A stretch of DNA of 64,000 nucleotides, from NCBI GenBank assembly GCA_001599915.1, contig BCIG01000005.1, forward strand, positions 762,725 to 826,724, given 5' to 3'. Under the pieces are notes generated by a model. That model did not search any database and had not been told where the DNA came from. It worked only from the letters and a program-made list of their open reading frames with translations. Within the stretch, counting starts at the first letter, position 1, and the number at the start of each line of letters is the position of its first letter. Position numbers and translations under genes: made by a program. This document shows, one piece after another, positions 45,339-56,914 of this stretch. The DNA is from Symbiotaphrina buchneri. Lineage: Eukaryota > Ascomycota > Symbiotaphrinales > Symbiotaphrinaceae.

Positions 45339-46868
45339 CTAAGCCAACTGACCCCTCTTATACGGGAACTTCTCGCGGAAGTGCACAGCGATGTCCTTGC
45401 GGGTCGTCACCCATACGTCTGGCTTCGAGGCTACGTACTCGACGAACTTCTTCAGCGCGGGGAAGCGCCCTGGTTTGCCGGTGATGCGGCAGTCTACGCC
45501 CAGGATCGGGAGTTGTTAGCAGTCAGGAGAGGATGGTGAAGGGATGAATTGGAGCGGAGATGAAGAGCGAGAGGGGATGGGAACGGGGAGGTGAGGAGGG
45601 TGGAAGGACGAAAGATGAGAGGGGAGGGGAGGAACGGGAAAGGAAGGGGAGAGGGGAGGAGGGGGGAAGGAGTGGAAAGTAAGGTAAGGGCAAGGATAAA
45701 AGCAAGAACAAGAGGGAATGAGGAAACACGGGGTAAAACTCACGCAACCCCACAGTCATCATCTTCGGCCTGCCCCTCACGCCCTCCTCATACAGCGTAT
45801 CAAACGCATTCTTCAAATGGCCCTCAAAATCCCCCGGCCCACCCCACCCCTGTGGCGAATGGAACTTCAAGTCATTACAATCATACGTATACGGAATCAT
45901 CAGCATGCCCTTTGGCTCCTTGCTCTCCTTCTCCGCAGGCACGTCCTCCCAGTACGGGATGTCGTCCGCGTAGCAGTCGCTCTCCCACAGCAAAGGTAGG
46001 TTCTGCTCGGAGAAGACTTCGTGCAACAGGCCTTTGGAGTGGGGGGACAGGCGCCCGTAGTACCACCCTACTGGTGCGCTGCCCGTGAGGGATCGGATGC
46101 AGCTGATTTGCCGCTCGATGTAGGTTTTTTCTTCCGTCGGCGACATCGAGTGGTAGTCGACCCATCTGTTGCTTCTCTTAGCCGTGATCTCTCCTGCCGC
46201 GGAAAAAGAGGAGAACCCAAGGAGTTCCAAACAAGAAAACAAAGTCAAACAATTCAAAAGCAGCCAATTTTCATGAAAAGTCACAGGCATACCGATAAGC
46301 ATGACTAGCAACCTCATGGCCACCCTTCACACAGGCCTCGGCGACAGCCGGGTTCTTCTCCAGCGCCTGGCCGACGGCATAGAAGGTGACGGGGAACCCA
46401 TGCGCCTCGAACAGGTTCAGCAGCCGCCACACGCCGACGCGCGAGCCGTAGTCGTAGTCGCTCTCGGTGTTCAGGCTGCGCACGCCGACTTTGGATCCGA
46501 TGTTCGATTGCTCCCACAAATGGCTCTCGCTCTGTGCGTCGCCGTTGGAGACGGTGCGTTCGGCGCCCTAGTGTGCGTTAGACAGGTCGGAAGGAACTGT
46601 ACTCTTCTCGGGAATGAGCGTTTCGCTCGAGCTGATAGATATGCCGGCGAATAGTGGACAAATGTGAGAAGCGCACCTCTTCGTAATTAATCACAAACGA
46701 GACCGCGATCTTCGCGCCCTTGGGCCACTGCGGATCCATGCTCTCGCGCCCATAGCCGATCAGGTTCCGGGGAAAATCGTATTTGGTGTCGCGCAGCGGG
46801 TCGACGCTCGGTGCGTCCAGACATGGCGCGATGCCCGCTGGGTTGTTGCTTTGTACAGGGACTGACAT
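45339..46868 (-). CDS. Polysaccharide-deacetylase-fold protein of the PuuE allantoinase type
   Basis: Four exons, 46677-46868, 46293-46567, 45744-46165, 45339-45493; phases agree, 347 residues. Order of blocks: PRNLIGYGRESMDPQWPKGA, AVSFVINYEEGAERTVSNGD, YDYGSRVGVWRLLNLFEAHG, FYAVGQALEKNPAVAEA, GHEVASHAYRWVDYHSM, RLTG-like SLTGSAPVGWYYGRLSP and LHCRITGKPGRFPALKKF. These match PuuE, a metal-independent allantoinase in the NodB fold: the usual TFDD metal motif is replaced by NYEE and the second motif is SHAYRW. Known PuuE proteins hydrolyse allantoin in urate breakdown; some fungal relatives are only annotated as chitin deacetylases. No signal peptide, which favours an intracellular enzyme. The third intron is 250 nt and pyrimidine-rich. 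Confidence 0.87.
45540..45715 (+). repeat. Polypurine tract inside an intron
   Basis: The plus strand is nearly all G and A; on the coding (minus) strand this is a C/T tract that fills most of the third intron of the PuuE-like gene. It lets the open frame run on without stops as a Pro/Leu/Ser-rich text, which is not real protein. Confidence 0.8.
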
Positions 46869-47294
46869 TGTCTTGTCTTACCTGAATACAAAGAGCAAGA
46901 ATGGATTAGAACTATGGTTTTTGCAATTGGATGAGAAGGCTGGAAGTGAGGTATTGAATTGAGGTATGAACTGGATCGTGGTTGTGCTTGCTGCTCTCTT
47001 GGCCGTGGAGAGGGGACGGGACAGGGAAGGCTTATCAGCGGAGAATCCCATCTCGGGCGACGGATGCGCCGAAGAACGCCGTGCGGTGTTTTGCGGGTAA
47101 CTTGAACCACCAGATACGGTAGACGATGATACTAGAACTGGAGATGCACGCAGGTAAAGAACACGTTCGATGCATATCAACGCCTCGATATCCATTAAAG
47201 GCTCAGCGACTACAAGTATATAGTAATTTCATCCCATCATATCATAACATCATGCCTCATCCCTTAATCCCATCCCCAAACCCCCTTTCCACCC
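46869..47294. other. Short intergenic region
   Basis: About 425 bp between the start of the PuuE-like gene and the stop of the RAX1-like gene, both on the minus strand. Nothing coding seen. Confidence 0.5.
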
Positions 47295-48826
47295 TCAGAA
47301 ANNCCCNCCCCCCGGAACCGCCACAAACAGCACACTTAACCCCGCCGCGACCATCAGCGCCCACAAGCACGCACTGATCACAATCCGATTATGCACGACC
47401 CTAACACCCTCCTCCTGGATCCACGTATACCGCTCAAACACCTTCCTGACCACATTCCTCCGCTTATACCGCCCGACCCAGCCCTCGCTCTCCCAGCCTT
47501 TATTCTCCGCCCCGAACGGCTCCCACGCGCGCGCCGTTGCGCTGCTGCCTTTGCGCATGCTGCCCCCATCGACTGAAGAGGCCGCGTACGCGAGCGTTTT
47601 CTCGTCGTCGTCTTGTCCTGCCCCCGAGCCTGAACGCCGAGCCGGAGAGGAGGAGGCGGAGGAGGGGGAGGAGAGCAGGCTTGAAGTCTCGGCGTCCATC
47701 TCCCACGGCCGCAAGTCGCGGCCGCCGAAGGCATACAGGCACAAACACAGGCCCTTGAGACTACTCACCAGCGCCGCGGTTCCTCCAAACCAGGCCAGCG
47801 CCGCAAAGACGCGCCACCACCTACCCAGCCCACTCAGCGTCAGCACGAGCGCCAACACAAACCCCGCGAGCAGCATGCTGATCCCGACGCCCCGCACGAA
47901 GAGCACGCGCGGCGCGTTGGCGTTGCAGATGGCCCAGCGCACGAAGTTCGGGTGGGACTGGTGGCGCAGCGTTGTTTCGATGGTGGGCAGCAGGGAGGCG
48001 AAGGCGGAGGGGTGGGTTGTTTGTTGTAGTGCGTGCAGAAGGGTCAAACGGGTGCGGTGCGAGATGTTGAGTTCGCGTGCGGAGGAGGGGACCAGGTACG
48101 TGCTGATTGCGAGGGCGATTTCTTGCCGGAGAGGCTGGATCGTGACTGGAGTTTGTTAGTCCTGGAGAAACCTGGAGGAGAGCAAGGGGGGATTTTGGAA
48201 AGGAGGAGAGACGTACAGCCTTGCCACTTCACGCCCGCATCAAGACACGCCTGCTGTGCGATCTCGCTCGCGTTCCCGCGGACCCCGCTGTCCATGCTCG
48301 TCACCCCACTACGGGCCTGGCCGCTCAGCGGGGACACGGGCCGCTGGTCCCCCGCCGACAGCGTTGGCTGCAGCTCCAGCTCGATCTCGGCCGTAGCCAG
48401 CGCATCCCCCTTGCTGGAAGGCTTCCTACGCAGATCCGGGGCCGCGGTGGCGGGCGCGGGAGGCTTCCATTCTGGCGACAGAGCTTTCTCGGATGCAGGT
48501 AGGGCGTTGAAGCGCGCTGTGTAGGCCCGCAGCCACAGGTAGAATTGCAGGTTCTCGGCGTCGTGCTCGATGTAGAGGTAGGCCATGAAGTCGTCGAGGG
48601 AGCAGGGCTGTGCTGCTGGTCAGTATGGGGAAGTCTTGCAGGACAGGAGTTAGGAGAGCATTACGGGAAGAGTCTCCCCATTGATAACACGGTCGAAAGA
48701 TAGCTCGGCCGGCACGGCGCTGGGATTGCCCTTGGTGCGCTCGAGGTAGCGCGCGCAGGCGCCCGGGTTCAGCGGTCCTGGCTGCCGGTTGACGTAGTCC
48801 GGCCGCTTGTAGAAGAGGATGGACAT
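47295..48826 (-). CDS. rax1: RAX1-like protein: RGS fold plus C-terminal membrane segments
   Basis: Three exons, 48665-48826, 48217-48607, 47295-48145; phases agree, 467 residues. The start MSILFYKRPDYVNRQPGPL, then VPAELSFDRVINGETLPPCS, LDDFMAYLYIEHDAENLQFY and LWLRAYTARF are typical of fungal RGS proteins of the RAX1 kind. A Ser/Pro linker splits the RGS fold, which resumes at GVKWQGFTIQPLRQEI and runs to about SHPNFVRWAICNANAPRVLF. Three hydrophobic segments follow (ISMLLAGFVLALVLTLSGLG, FAALAWFGGTAALVSSLKGL, ISACLWALMVAAGLSVLFVA). Yeast Rax1 marks division sites; in moulds the family affects growth and stress responses. Three N bases at 47302, 47303 and 47307 fall in the last codons, so the final residues are uncertain. 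Confidence 0.85.
47302..47307. other. Unresolved bases (N) in the assembly
   Basis: N at 47302, 47303 and 47307 beside a C homopolymer, inside the last codons of the RAX1-like gene. This shows that base calls in homopolymers are not fully reliable in this window. Confidence 0.95.
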
Positions 48827-50242
48827 GGTCGAAGAGATCGTGTCGGTGCAATGTAAAGAGGAATGCGGAGAGATGGATGTGTTATCTAGAGCGAACGACC
48901 GGGGGCAGGAAAGGGTAGTCTCCAAAAGGTTTCAACACCAAGAAACAGAATAACAGCTTTCTCTAACCTCACATGCCGCGGCGGCGGGTGGGCAAGACAC
49001 AGCTCTTAAGTCCCGCTCTTCTTCCTGCCTCCCCGAGGTCCTCAACACCCTTCCAAAAAGCCGTTCCCACACACAGGACGCAAGGGGACCCAGCTCCCAG
49101 CGTGCCCCGCACATGGCAGCGTTGCGAAGCGTTGCGCCCGGTGTCCCGAGGGCCACTGTCGCATCGATCCCTTCCCAAAAAGGCGTCATAGGTACAAATG
49201 CGTCATTGCGTCGTCTGCCCCCTCAGAGGCTAGGAGACAGGTACGTAGCAGGAGACATCTAGGAGATAGCAAAAGCCACTCCAGCCCGGGAGAAGATGGC
49301 GCACCGGAAGCTTTTTACTACACAGCGAGGGAGCCAATGGTTCTGCGGGAGGGGGTTGTGAGTGTTGGGCGGCGTCCTGGGTGTGGGGATGTTCCGATGT
49401 GTGTGGTGGTGCTAGCGCTGCCGATCCCACGTAAGGGGGCTGGAGCCGAGGAGCACCGACGAGCTGCCGGTGGATGACGAGCGCGAAAGCCGGTGCTGAG
49501 CGAACGCTAACTCAAAGCTAATTCGTGAATTGGGAAAGAAGCAGGAAGGTGATTGGTAGAATTGACACTTTTTCTGTTTGCAAGGAGGCAGGGGCTAGGG
49601 AAGCTATCTTTTTGAATCTATTGATTTTTATCTTGTTTGTCTGAGATTTGTCCGGTCGTGATTGATTGCTTCGGATAGCGGGATTATTTGGTGTGAGCCT
49701 GTGAGGTGTCTGAGCGCCGCCGACGCCAGGGGCACTATCGTGGCTGACTGAGCTCCACTCTACGAAGCTACTGCAGGCTTGGCGATAGGTAGTTGTAGGC
49801 TATTCTTGTCTTTTGGAAATACTGTAGTCTCACATTTAGGCACTGACAGAGGTGTGCATTGACTTAGGGAGTGTGCGTGGTTGGAGAAGGGGAGGACGAA
49901 GCGTTCTGACTGGTGGATAAGGAATTACTGATCTTTGTAAAAGATGGCGGGTGTAACTGCGATGTTGACGGATCATCTCCGGCCCGGTTCTAGAAATACT
50001 CAGGTGCCTCGAGATATGTCGAGCTGGTCTCTGAGCTCGGCCCGAGGACGTCATTTATCGCGCCGGCTGAGGTCAAGATATGCTGATGTGGTCTCCAGTG
50101 AGTCCAGGATCTATCTACTTAAAGAAGGATCTTTATTCTATCCGGACGCAGTCAATAATATATGCAGTGTCTGATACGCCCAGCTATAACCAGCTTCCCC
50201 ATCATCTAGTATCTACCTACCCTCTCACCCCTCTCACCTCCC
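48827..50242. other. Intergenic, no gene seen
   Basis: About 1.4 kb: promoter of the minus-strand RAX1-like gene and 3' flank of the minus-strand glutathione transferase gene. Small frames at 48932-49191 overlap on both strands and are not supported. Confidence 0.5.
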
Positions 50243-51246
50243 TCACCTCAAATCCCCCTCCCTCAACAACCGCATCTGCTCCTGAATCCACTGCCTACCC
50301 GCCTCTTCCACCATCTTCACGACCTTCTCATCCCTCACAATCTCCCTCAACCGAAACGGCTCCGGGACATCATGGCCCCTGCTGACCGCTTCCCGCGCCA
50401 TCACACGCTGCTCCCAGGCTTTCAAATTCGGGAACTCTTCCATATCAATCCCCGAGAATGCCGCCACCGCCACCCACGGGTACTGCATGATGTCTGCCAT
50501 CGAGAACTTGTCGCCGACAAGGAAGTCCCGGCCACTAGATGCTTGCGCGGCGAGGCGGGTCTCGAGAACGTGGTAGAGGCGGCGGGTCTCGTTGACGTAC
50601 CGCGATACGCCGTATGGCATGGAAGAGGTGGCGTAGTGGAGGAAGTGGATTGCTTGGCCCTATTTTCACATCCTACACGTTAGTCCTCCTGTTCCGCACC
50701 CTGACAGGTATACCCTCCAGTCCAACAGTAACCCATCAACGGTCTTGAAGAGCAGTGGACGACAAAAACGCACCTGCATCGGCCCCACACCGCCCGTCTG
50801 GAGGAACAGCCACTGCACCATCTCCCAATACTCCGGTGTATTCCGCGGAAAACTAATCTTATGCTCCGGATCGTAGTTCTCCGCCAAGTACAGCAGGATC
50901 GCGCCGCTCTCCATCAGATTTATCGTGTTCGACTGGCCCCCGGTTCCCGCGGCGCCAGCGGGGCTGCTCTTGTCGGTGAGCGCGGGGATCCGCCCGTTGG
51001 GGTTGATCTGGAGGAACCATGGCTCTTTTTGCTCGAGTTTGTTGAGAGCGAGTGGGCGGACCGTGTAGGGTAACTGTGAGAGAAGGGCGTGGTGTTAGCT
51101 GGAGGATTGGAAGGACAGAGGGGCGGTGGGATGGGATGGAAGGTGGGAGCGGGAGCGGGACGCACGCCGAGTTCCTCGAGCGCGATGGAGATTTTGCACC
51201 CGTTGGGCGCTTGCGCCGTGTAGAGAATCAGTTCGGGAGTCGGCAT
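50243..51246 (-). CDS. Glutathione S-transferase, Ure2p-like
   Basis: Three exons, 51166-51246, 50774-51073, 50243-50659; all joins fall between codons, 265 residues. The N-terminal thioredoxin fold reads LILYTAQAPNGCKISIALEE, LPYTVRPLALNKLEQKEPWF, NPNGRIPALTD with the cis-Pro, and the glutathione-binding SGAILLYLAENYD. The C-terminal helical domain holds EYWEMVQWLFLQTGGVGPMQ, GQAIHFLHYA and FLVGDKFSMADIMQYPWV (the N-capping box). This is the GstA/Ure2p-type class of fungal transferases, cytosolic, acting in detoxification of electrophiles. A loop with SPAGAAGTGGQSNTINLMES before the SGAI motif is somewhat longer than usual. Confidence 0.92.
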
Positions 51247-51637
51247 CTTGGTGATTAATCTCGCTGAAGGACAATGGCTGACTGCGAAGATGGATAATTT
51301 CTGAGGTGGATAATGTGCGAGACCGGCTATATTTTGGAGATTTTGGAGATTTGCCGGTCTAAGTGGGGTTGGTTTCGGGTGGTCAAAGCGCCGGGCCGAA
51401 TGCTAGCTTAAGGGGGCGATCCCGAGTTTCAGGGGTCATTTGAAGGGTATGTGACAGTATGTCGGATTATTTTCCTATTTCACCAAACAGTGCTATTGGG
51501 AGATGTATGAGTTGACGCTTCATTCCTCGCATTCGAGACCGGGTTGGCTAGTTTGCATGTGGCTTTGCGGAGCTGTCCAATCGATGAATATCTTCCATAC
51601 ACACAATGGATTACATCCTGTTTCCAATCCTAGTCAT
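51247..51637. other. Short intergenic region
   Basis: About 390 bp between the glutathione transferase start and the oxoprolinase stop, both on the minus strand; must hold the transferase promoter. No motif stands out. Confidence 0.45.
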
Positions 51638-54600
51638 CTAAGATGCCGCCTGCGCAGTGACAAAAGCATGAAAGCTCCCTGTAGCCCTCGGAAAGAATTC
51701 CTTGACCGTCTCCACCACAGTCTTTCCCTGCTGCTCCTTCCTCTCGACCGGCGTTCCCCAACCACCACCACCCGGCGTATGCACCACACACCTATCGCCG
51801 GTCTGCATATCAATCTGGCCCCGGGGTCCCAGGTTCAACCACGTATACGACCCATCCGCATTCCTCTTCGCCCAATAATTAACACCGTTCAAGCCCGGCT
51901 CGCCGCCATCCATGCCATACGGGCGATGCACCCTCCTCTCCGTAATCAGACTAAACGTCAGCGGCAGCCGACACTCAAAGTCCCTAACAACGCCACAGCC
52001 ACCATTCCAGCGTCCGCGGCCACCACTGCCTTCGCGGATACTGAACTCGCGGATCAAGATCGGGTACCGCCGTTCCAGCACCTCGGCGTCCGTCGTGCGC
52101 GTATTCGTCATATGCGTATGCAGCCCGCTAGCCCCATGGCCCCGCGGCGTCGCGCCCGCCCCCCCACAGATCGTCTCGCCGTAGTTATACGCGAACCCTT
52201 TCGGCGGGGTGCCATCTGGCCCAGGCAGCCCGCGGCCAAAGAAGCCGAAGCAGTTCATGCAGCCCTGGGAGGCAGCGGCGGCGCGGAAGGCTTTGAGCAG
52301 CAAGTCAACGAGGCGCTGGGAGGTGAGGGTGTTGCCGCAGCAGACGGCGCGACCCGGGGACGGGTTGAGGAAGGTGTGTTTCGGCAGGATGATGCGCGTG
52401 GGTGTCAGGCAGCCTTGGTTCAGCGGGATGTCGGCGCCGATGAGCAGCCGCATGGTGTAGATCAGTGCCGAGTAGGTGATGGCTGGCGGCGCGTTCATGT
52501 TGGATAGCATCTCGCACGTTGTGCCTGTAAAGTCGAACGTCCCGAACCCGGTCTCGTCGATACTGATGGCGACGCGCATCGTCGACCCGTTGTCCATGTA
52601 GTCCTCGGCACGCAGAACCCGCCCACCGAACTTCTCCCGCGTGGACTTGAGGTAGTTCCGCACGGACACGGCGGCGTTGTCTTTGATCTGGCTCATGTAG
52701 AAGTGCACGACCGACTGCCCGTACTCGTCCATCAGCGCATCAATCAGCGCGCGACCCTTATTATTCGCGGCAATCTGCGCTTGCAGATCCGAGAGATTGT
52801 CCGCGAGCCGTTTGGCGCCCGTGCAGCCCGGGTATTTGCCCGGCTCGAGAAAAATGGCGCAGATGCCCTCTTCGTCGAACTTGCCGTCGCGCACGAGGAA
52901 GAACGACTTGATCGCCGCGCCCTCGTGCCACAGCTCGGTGGAGTTCGGCGGCATCGATGTGCCCCCCAGTCCGCCGATGTCCATGTGGTGACCCCTTGAT
53001 GCGGTGAAGAATACGACCTTCGACCCGGACTTATCGAAGACCGGTGTGATCACAGTTATGTCTGGGAGATGTGTCCCGCCCGACTCGGGGTGGTTGGACA
53101 CAAGCACGTCTCCGGGGCGGAGCTTGTCGCCATGAAGCTCTTGTTGGTAGCGGACGGCATAGCTCATAGAACCTAAGTGGACGGGCACATGTGGTGCGTT
53201 GGCAACCAGCTCCCCGTCTGGACCGAAAATGGCGCAAGAGAAGTCTAGGCGTTCCTTGATGTTCAGCGACAAGCTGGTCCGCTGCAAAGTGCGGCCCATC
53301 TAGTCATTGTTAGTTTAGTTGGATAGTGACAACAGCCCAGGCAAGCGTGCATACCTGTTCTGCTATCCCCATAAACCGATGTCCAAAGACCGATAGCTGC
53401 ACTGGATCAACTGTTTGTGGCTTCTCGACCTTCTGGGCCCCCGAGCTTTTGTCAAGGAGGTCAATAAGCACGTGTGCCTTGAGGATTCTGGCTCTTGCTC
53501 CGGGAATGACGACAATCGTCTGCGTCTGATCGATGATGACAGCGGGTCCATAGATGGTGTTGCCCGCGGACAGACTGTCGAGAAGATACACGGGTGTCAT
53601 CTGGAAGCCAGCAGCTGGGAAGTACACCTTTGACTTATGAGCCGCGGACTTCGCAGTGATCTCGAAAAAAGCCGTCTTCTCAATCTCGTCTGCAAGCTGC
53701 ACGCTGTCGGAATTGACTTCACCACTCCCACCGGTGGCGCGAACGCGGAGATCGTCCACGATCACTTTTCGAGAAGAGGGAAAGGTGAAGGCCAATTCAC
53801 GTAGATGATCCTTTTCAAACGCCGCGCGGTAGGACTTGTAGTCGACGTCTTCCGGTTCGAGGATCATGAGGGACGTATCCGTGCCTTCATACCGCAGGTG
53901 AAGGTACGTCTGATAATTAATATCCGGTTCGCGTATACCCTGATCCAGCAGCCCCGCTCGCACCTGCTCCTTCAACGCACCAATAGTCTTATAAAGCCTA
54001 GGCAACGACTCCTCCGAGAGAATCTCACTGCTGGGCTCCTGCGCCTCCTGCACGACCTCCGCGAGCGCCATGCCATACGCCGAGAGGATACTGGAGTACT
54101 TATGGATAATGACCCTACTCATACCCAGCTTCTTCGCCAGCTCGCATGCATGCTGGCCACCAGCGCCACCAAAGACAGCGAGATTGTGCGCGCCCGTCTC
54201 GTAGCCGCGGGCCTCGGTGATGGCCCGGATTGGCCGCGCCATGGATTCGTTGGCCACGTCGATGAACCCCGCCGCGACTTCCTCGGGCGTCATGTGGCGG
54301 CCCGTCTCGGCGTTGATGGATTGCGTGAGGGAGGTGAATTTTGAGGCGACGATGGAGGAGTCCAGTGGCATGTCTTCGGTGGGCCCGAAAATGGAGGCGT
54401 CCGAGGTAGAGGTTGGCGTCTGTTACGGCGAGAGGACCACCTTTGCGGTATGAGGCGGGGCCTGGATGTGCTCCTGCGCTCTTCAAGATGTCAGATTTCG
54501 GCGGGCTAAATGGTAATACTCCAAAGTCTGGATGACTTACCTGAGGCCCAACTCTGAAGAGACCATTCTCCCAGAACAAGATACTGCCTCCACCTGCAGC

Positions 54601-55963
54601 GACGGTGTTGATATCCAGTTGCGGGCTCTGAATCACAACCCCAGCAGTAGTCGTTTCGAATACACGTTCTAGCTCTCCGCCGAAGCGACTGCAGTCGGTA
54701 CTGGTGCCGCCCATATCAAAGCCCACAAGAGGCGTCTTGCCATCGAAAGACGTCCTGGCGTATCCAACAACGCCGCCGGCGGGGCCACTGAGTATACCCT
54801 TTAGGCCGCTGAACTTCCGATGCGACACCAGCCCACCATCTGACTGCATGAACTCGCATCTCACGCCGTCAAGGTTGCCATCTTCAAATCCCTTTGCGAA
54901 CGTCTCGACGTATTTCTTGATCTCGGGCGTAAGATACGCATCCGCCGACGCAGAGCTGCCGCGCGCCAGCATCTTGATCATCTTCGCGCCGACATTGTTC
55001 GATAGGGAGATATGCTTGAAGCCCAGCTCGAGCGCAATTTCGGCGAGCCGCTCTTCATGCGCTGGGTATACATACGAATGCGCAAAACACACTGCAAGCG
55101 CGTCGATGCCTTGTTCTTTGATCTTCGATAATTTTTCCCGGGCTTCTTGCTCGTTGAAAGGCTTGAGGATCCTGATGAAGTCGCCGGTGCTGCCCTTGAC
55201 TAGCTCGCCGGGGATCTCTTCAAGCACGGGGCGCTGGTCCTTCGGTCGAGGATCCTCGTCGAACTCTTCAATGGTAACTCGCTCGGAGATCTCGACGACG
55301 GCGCTGTATAGTGTCTCGGGCTTGCGGATATCGAGGTCGAAGAGCTTTGGTCGCGATTGGTTTCCGATCTCGATCAGGTCCCGGAAACCTTCTGTGACAA
55401 CTAGCGCATGCTTTGTTCCCTTCCTCTCGAGCAATGCTAGGACACTGTCAGATATCTGGGTAATGTATTAAATGTCTTTTCTACTTTCGACGTACCATTT
55501 GTTGCAACTGTGGTTCCCATACGTATCGATTGGATGAGGTTCTTGGGGATTGGCGCCGAACGAGGGATCGTCGTCCCAATGACCTGCTCCAGGACTCTGC
55601 GGATTCCTATCCATGTCAAGCAGTTTAGTGGATGAGTCCAGTGAAAGTACATTTGGCAAACGGAGAAGTCGAATTCACCTTCTGACGGCGCATCGGCATA
55701 ATTGTCTGGATCTACCGACAACAGTTTCAGGATGATATCTGGCTGTCCAGGGACCTGTTGCATGGTTAGATCAAAAATGAGCCAGTATATCATGAATGTT
55801 ATTACCTGTGCCCATATGTCACAGAATGTACCGCCACGATCTAAGAACCCAGCAATTAGTAGTTGAAGAACGACTCCTGGAGAGTCAGAAAGTCGATTCG
55901 CATACCAATAGCAATCTTGACACATTTTGAAGACAAAGAGTCCTCAACCCTGTGAGGCGCCAT
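51638..55963 (-). pseudogene. 5-oxoprolinase (HyuA-HyuB fusion), broken by a small deletion with frameshift
   Basis: ATP-dependent opening of 5-oxo-L-proline to glutamate in the cytosol. Exons: 55906-55963, 55806-55840, 55679-55754, 55496-55606, 54541-55436, 53355-54480, 51638-53299; intact length would be near 1,328 residues, usual for the family. HyuA marks: [63 protein letters not shown]. HyuB marks: PVHLGSMSYAV, VSNHPESGGTHLPDITVITP, TASRGHHMDIGG, TPGGGGWGTP. Exon 6 is not a multiple of three. Family members read NLFLGRLxPxYFPxIFGPxED; here NLYL and SIFGPTED stand in different frames with only ten bases (54393-54402) between them, so about 23 bp are missing. Everything downstream is open and conserved. 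It is divergent from the transporter at 56915. Confidence 0.88.
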
Positions 55964-56914
55964 GGCGTCTATGGCTGACAATTATCACGTCGGAAGTGGA
56001 GAGGATTTAAGTCTCGAGTGGAGATAAGGGATCGGGAATCCTGGAGTAATGCGGCACACGAGTTGAATTATTGGTCTTATGCTGATACTGCAAATCAATA
56101 CATCTTGCGATAGAGATTCATTAAACTCATGGACAATCTGCCCCATATATCAGTTCCTAGGACATTTGCCCTATTGTTTTTCGGACGAGTATACCGACTA
56201 GCCGTCGGCAGACTGAAGACGCATGAAGCCTCCATCGACCTTCCCAGTTGTACCCAGCTATCACACTGATAACTGCTCCGCCTTCCGGATTTGTCGCTAT
56301 CTCGGAACAAGTGAGACTAGGATGATATCGGACAGATAAAACAGAAGGTCGGGACGACAAATCGCTCCCCCGCTCTGAACAGTGCTGATCCTTGCATGAT
56401 GCCTCGGGCAGTCTGGATGTCGAGCGTCGCCGTCCCGACCTGCCCTTTCTACACCGTTATCAGTGCTAGTCGCTCTAACATTCCCGCTAGTCCTCGGGCC
56501 GGCCAAAAGCCACCATATCGCCTCCACCTGCTCTGCGTACGCAACTTGTCTCTTGGCTGCATGGGGCCAATGATAAGCATCGCAATTCGGGTACAATCAA
56601 TCGAGGAGCCACCGTCTCTATCAATGAAACGAGCGGGGTCAAGCAGGGAGCTAAGGGGAGGACAAACCTTCGAGGAGCCTGGCTATCGATTACTGATAAG
56701 CCGTATCAGGAGCACCATTTCACGGAGCGGATAGGACATCGCCTATCTCGAACAAGAGAGGGTGTGACACCACCAGTACGAAGTTAGATGACCCCTTCTA
56801 TAATATATATAGAGACACAGTTTCCTCTGCAGATCATCGGCCCAGCACGTATATCACCCCTGTGCATCTTGTCAATTTCTCTTATATATCAATTTTATTC
56901 ACGCACGCTTCACG
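55964..56914. promoter_or_regulatory. Divergent promoter, oxoprolinase / Dal5-like transporter, dense in GATA sites
   Basis: TGATAA (either strand) at 55982-55987, 56267-56272, 56457-56462, 56571-56576 and 56694-56699; further HGATAR words at 56022, 56258, 56297, 56334, 56683 and 56743. Five TGATAA hexamers in about 950 bp is roughly ten times chance. Fungal AreA/NIT2 GATA factors bind this core and turn on nitrogen-scavenging genes when good nitrogen is short. A TATA-type run (TATAATATATATA, 56799-56811) stands about 105 bp before the transporter ATG. Function is inferred. Confidence 0.6.
56799..56811 (+). promoter_or_regulatory. TATA-type element of the transporter gene
   Basis: TATAATATATATA about 105 bp before the start codon at 56915; the only strong TATA-like run between the GATA cluster and the gene. 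Confidence 0.5.

Noticed and set aside
45591-46088. 165-codon plus-strand frame
   Set aside because: Begins in the polypurine intron tract and then lies antisense to the PuuE-like exon.
51503-52507. 334-codon plus-strand frame opposite the oxoprolinase
   Set aside because: It mirrors the highly conserved HyuB exon on the minus strand; composition is Arg/Pro/His-rich as expected of an antisense shadow.
54430-54485. Unrecognised intron that would restore the oxoprolinase frame
   Set aside because: The one donor-acceptor pair near the break (GTAACA to GAAG, minus strand) gives the wrong phase and would remove conserved residues.
54704-55471. 255-codon plus-strand frame opposite oxoprolinase exon 5
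   Set aside because: Antisense shadow of a conserved HyuA exon; no own family features.
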